From: Candidatus Babelota bacterium
GTDB lineage: Bacteria; JAGOBX01
Reading direction: 5' to 3'
DNA: 7,783 nucleotides
Assembly (NCBI GenBank): GCA_017999075.1
Contig: JAGOBX010000156.1
Coordinates: 1-7,783 of the forward strand
The position numbers and the translations under genes were made by a program. Under the pieces are notes generated by a model that saw only the letters and a list, made by a program, of their open reading frames with translations, was not told the origin of the DNA and ran no database searches. Below are positions 5,980 through 7,783 of the stretch, one piece after another. Every line of letters begins with the position of its first letter. The first letter of the stretch is position 1.

Positions 5980-6423
5980 TTAATTATTGTTTCCTCCGGG
6001 CGTGAAATAACAAACGTAACTGTAAAGATTATTGTGAGGTGAAAAAATTTTCAATGTAATTTTTTTTATTCTGCCGTCTAATGGCTGTAAATTAGGGGTT
6101 ATATCATTATTTTCAACAACCATGTCAAATTTCCATTCGGAATATTCAGATAATTTTTCATTTGTTATAACATCCTCAACAAACAAATCTGTATTCGAAA
6201 CAGGAGCAAAATTAGGAATATGTTTAAATTTCATTTTTAATAATTCCATTTCACGTTTGGCAATATAATTAGCAATCGACACTTCTTTAGATTTTATGAA
6301 TATTTGAATAGAATGGTTAAATGAATAAATAAGCCTCACAAAAATCAAACCAAGAATTATTATTGTTAATAATAATTCAAGAAGCATGGCTCCTCGTTTA
6401 TATGTTTTACATTTTTTTTTCAT
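5980..6423 (-). CDS. GspI-like minor pseudopilin
   Basis: A 147-residue prepilin. The leader MKKKCKTYKRG/AMLLELLLTIIILGL gives cleavage after G11, A at +1 and glutamate at +5 (E16), followed by a hydrophobic helix. IANYIAKREMELLKM (about 48-62) matches the end of the long pilin helix in GspI (A-x-x-K-x-E-x-L type). A WKFDMVVE strand and a short C-terminal sheet follow. The length is near that of GspI, roughly 120-150. I prefer the ATG at 6421-6423, four bases after the gspH-like TGA. The frame is open back to a TTG at 6454-6456, but that start would overlap gspH, has no Shine-Dalgarno and would lengthen the leader. Neither start has a clear ribosome-binding site, so coupling to gspH translation is likely. 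It should act with the J- and K-like proteins to start the pseudopilus. Confidence 0.75.
   Translation of the reverse strand: MKKKCKTYKRGAMLLELLLTIIILGLIFVRLIYSFNHSIQIFIKSKEVSIANYIAKREMELLKMKFKHIPNFAPVSNTDLFVEDVITNEKLSEYSEWKFDMVVENNDITPNLQPLDGRIKKITLKIFSPHNNLYSYVCYFTPGGNNN
5991..5997 (-). promoter_or_regulatory. Shine-Dalgarno GGAGGAA of gspJ-like, inside the gspI-like gene
   Basis: The minus strand reads GGAGGAA 12 bases before the ATG at 5976-5978, and it encodes the Gly-Gly of the GspI-like C-terminus (PGGNNN). It is the strongest ribosome-binding site seen in the pseudopilin run and suggests the J-like subunit is initiated efficiently. Confidence 0.7.
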
Positions 6424-6427
6424 AAAA

Positions 6428-7057
6428 TCAATTTTTAAAGTATGTGTTATTCTCAAATCCGTACGGCATTAAAATAGTTTTTCCGGATTCTTCAAAAAAC
6501 TGCAATGTAACATATTTCTGTTTATTATTCTTCAATAGAGGATCAGAAATCGGATTTAATGTTAATAATATTAATGGTATTATTTTACCCATTCCTGAAT
6601 CGCTTACATAATATGAAGGATACAGCAAAGAAGCTTTTCCTGAAATTGCAAAATTTTTATTAAAATATATTTCAGGAAGATTATTGTTATTCCCGTTATT
6701 TACCGGATTAATAGAAATATTTTCACCAATTAAAAGATTATTGATAAGTTTTGTGTCATAATCAGACTCATACGAAATAACGTCTGCATATAAATTCTTG
6801 TTTTTATAAAATAATTTAACCGCTGTCTTTTTTTTAAAAAAATTAGAATAATATCCTGCATAAAAAATAGTGTCAACTAAAGTTTTTGAACAATTTTTGA
6901 GTTTATATTTTGAATAAAAATATTGATAAGCTGTTAATGCAGAAGTGGATAATAATCCTAAAATAATAATTACAACTAACAGTTCAATTAAAGTAAAGCC
7001 AGATTGAAAATAGCGGACATTGCTGTTTTTTGAAACAATAATATTTTTTAATTTCAT
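6428..7057 (-). CDS. GspH/FimT-like pseudopilin, first gene of the cluster
   Basis: A 209-residue prepilin with a classic type III signal, QSG/FTLIELLVVIIILGLLS: cleavage after G20, F at +1, glutamate at +5 (E25), followed by a long hydrophobic helix. The leader is rather long at 20 residues. The region after the helix (LKNCSKTLVDTIFYAGYYSNFFKKKTAVKLFY, in pieces) resembles the GspH/FimT pattern of an amphipathic helix that leads into a beta strand. Being first in an H-I-J-K order, it is best taken as the GspH-like subunit that joins the tip complex to the main shaft. A major GspG-like pilin is possible but less likely, because the calcium-site C-terminal motif of GspG is absent. It begins at the only ATG available; no Shine-Dalgarno is visible. 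It ends in TGA four bases before gspI and is divergent from manA across a 270-base gap. Confidence 0.75.
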   Translation of the reverse strand: MKLKNIIVSKNSNVRYFQSGFTLIELLVVIIILGLLSTSALTAYQYFYSKYKLKNCSKTLVDTIFYAGYYSNFFKKKTAVKLFYKNKNLYADVISYESDYDTKLINNLLIGENISINPVNNGNNNNLPEIYFNKNFAISGKASLLYPSYYVSDSGMGKIIPLILLTLNPISDPLLKNNKQKYVTLQFFEESGKTILMPYGFENNTYFKN

Positions 7058-7327
7058 AAATTACGGCATAGCTTTAATTTTCCAGACATAAAAAAATACA
7101 TAAAATTAATTCAACAATTTCCTATTTTTTATCATTTTTTATCATATTGTTATAATTTTAAATATTTAACTAAAAAAAATCAATATTAAATAATTCAAAA
7201 TTTTTCAATATGATTCTAAAATTTAATTGATTTTTTTAATATGAGTTTTATATTTAATATTTAAACGAAAAAGAAAAAAGGAATTTTTAATTTATTTTAG
7301 AAGTTTTAGTTTTAATTTATACTGATT
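7058..7327. other. 270-bp very AT-rich divergent intergenic region (pseudopilin operon / mannose isomerase)
   Basis: No gene is supported here. It should hold the promoters of both flanking units, but A/T richness makes any choice weak. On the plus strand TTATCA (7129-7134), 16 bases, TATAAT (7151-7156) is the best candidate; a second -10-like TATACT (7318-7323) abuts the isomerase ATG. Also present are a tandem pair of ATTTTTTATC (7124-7133, 7134-7143) and an inverted pair AAAAAAATCAAT (7173-7184) / ATTGATTTTTTT (7226-7237). No GC-rich hairpin or convincing minus-strand promoter is seen. Confidence 0.5.
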
Positions 7328-7783
7328 ATGTCAAAATTTTTTTCTTATCCCATAAAGTTTATTCCTATTTTTAAAGAAAATATATGGGGCGGGAAAAATC
7401 TTCAAGTTTTTTTAAATAAAAAACTCCCTCAAAATAAAAAAATTGGAGAATCCTGGGAAATTTCAACAGTAGGAAAAAATATCAGCACAGTTGCCAATGG
7501 AAAATACAAAGGAGTAACATTGCTTGAACTTGTGAATGAATTTAAAATTGATTTACTTGGGGAAAAATATAAAAAGGCGTCGGAATTTCCTTTACTTTTT
7601 AAATTTCTTGACGCGTCGGAAAATTTATCTGTTCAAATTCATCCTGACAACAATACCGCCAAAAAATATGAAAATTCAAATTCAGGCAAATCAGAATGCT
7701 GGCATATAATACATACAGAAAACAAAAAAATAATTTTAGGAGTTAATGATAAAATACATTTAAATAAAATAAAGCATTTGATT
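7328..7783 (+). CDS. manA: Class I mannose-6-phosphate isomerase, N-terminal half (runs off the window)
   Basis: The first 152 codons of a cytosolic, zinc-dependent isomerase that interconverts mannose 6-phosphate and fructose 6-phosphate, linking mannose use to glycolysis and to GDP-mannose supply for surface polysaccharides. Diagnostic segments are YPIKFIPIFKENIWGGKNL (7-25), GESWEIS (40-46), FKFLDASENLSVQIHPD (91-107) and GKSECWHII (120-128). By family knowledge Q103, H105 and E123 are zinc ligands; the remaining histidine ligand lies beyond the edge. The sequence resembles the short bacterial type of about 310-325 residues, so roughly half is present and the frame is intact to the last base. 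In-frame TAA at 7313-7315 limits the start to the ATG at 7328. No Shine-Dalgarno lies before it; an AAAGGAA at 7277-7283 is far too distant. It is divergent from the pseudopilin genes. Confidence 0.9.
   Translation, partial: MSKFFSYPIKFIPIFKENIWGGKNLQVFLNKKLPQNKKIGESWEISTVGKNISTVANGKYKGVTLLELVNEFKIDLLGEKYKKASEFPLLFKFLDASENLSVQIHPDNNTAKKYENSNSGKSECWHIIHTENKKIILGVNDKIHLNKIKHLI

Noticed and set aside
6424-6456. TTG at 6454-6456 as start of the gspI-like gene
   Set aside because: It would overlap gspH by 29 bases and add 11 residues before an already complete prepilin leader. The ATG at 6423 fits the operon spacing and leader length.
7124-7143. Tandem ATTTTTTATC pair as a CRISPR or iteron array
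   Set aside because: There are only two copies of a low-complexity decamer with no spacer structure, as expected by chance in this composition.

Overview
The window is strongly AT-rich (about 30% G+C by eye, not counted) and reads as chromosomal DNA of a diderm bacterium. The best evidence for an outer membrane is a block of four type II secretion/type IV pilus-like pseudopilins in the gspH-I-J-K order. The lineage cannot be fixed from this sequence. A proteobacterial-style J-domain protein (DNAJ_related architecture) points toward Desulfobacterota or Proteobacteria. The GspK-like protein carrying a lamin-tail-like domain would also suit one of the less-studied diderm phyla. No insertion sequence, phage gene, CRISPR array or integrase is visible.

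Layout. (1) 1-677, minus strand: most of an M29-family aminopeptidase whose frame is cut by an amber codon exactly where a conserved, probably metal-binding glutamate is expected; the expected motif resumes after the stop and runs off the left edge. (2) 678-860: a divergent promoter region with a perfect 8-bp inverted repeat whose arms each hold a TTGACA box. (3) 861-936, plus strand: tRNA-Thr(GGT) with encoded CCA. (4) 956-1712, plus strand: a possible 31-codon leader ORF, then a 219-aa protein with a C-terminal J domain. (5) 1722-7057, minus strand: a five-gene run, transcribed from right to left as gspH-like, gspI-like, gspJ-like, gspK-like, and then a MalE-like extracellular sugar-binding protein. 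(6) 7058-7327: a very AT-rich divergent intergenic region. (7) 7328 to the right edge, plus strand: the N-terminal half of a class I mannose-6-phosphate isomerase.

How the genes fit together. The four pseudopilins are separated by only 1-9 bases and almost certainly form one operon. By analogy with GspH/I/J/K they would form the tip of a periplasmic pseudopilus. The K-like subunit is about twice the usual length because a lamin-tail-like domain sits between its N-terminal helix and its GspK core. The solute-binding protein follows 48 bases later with its own good Shine-Dalgarno site and no permease genes in view, so its link to the pilus genes is positional only. The aminopeptidase and the tRNA/J-protein unit appear to be driven by back-to-back promoters.

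The three observations most worth following up are the amber codon at the aminopeptidase active site, the lamin-tail/GspK fusion, and the orphan sugar-binding protein at the end of the pseudopilin operon.
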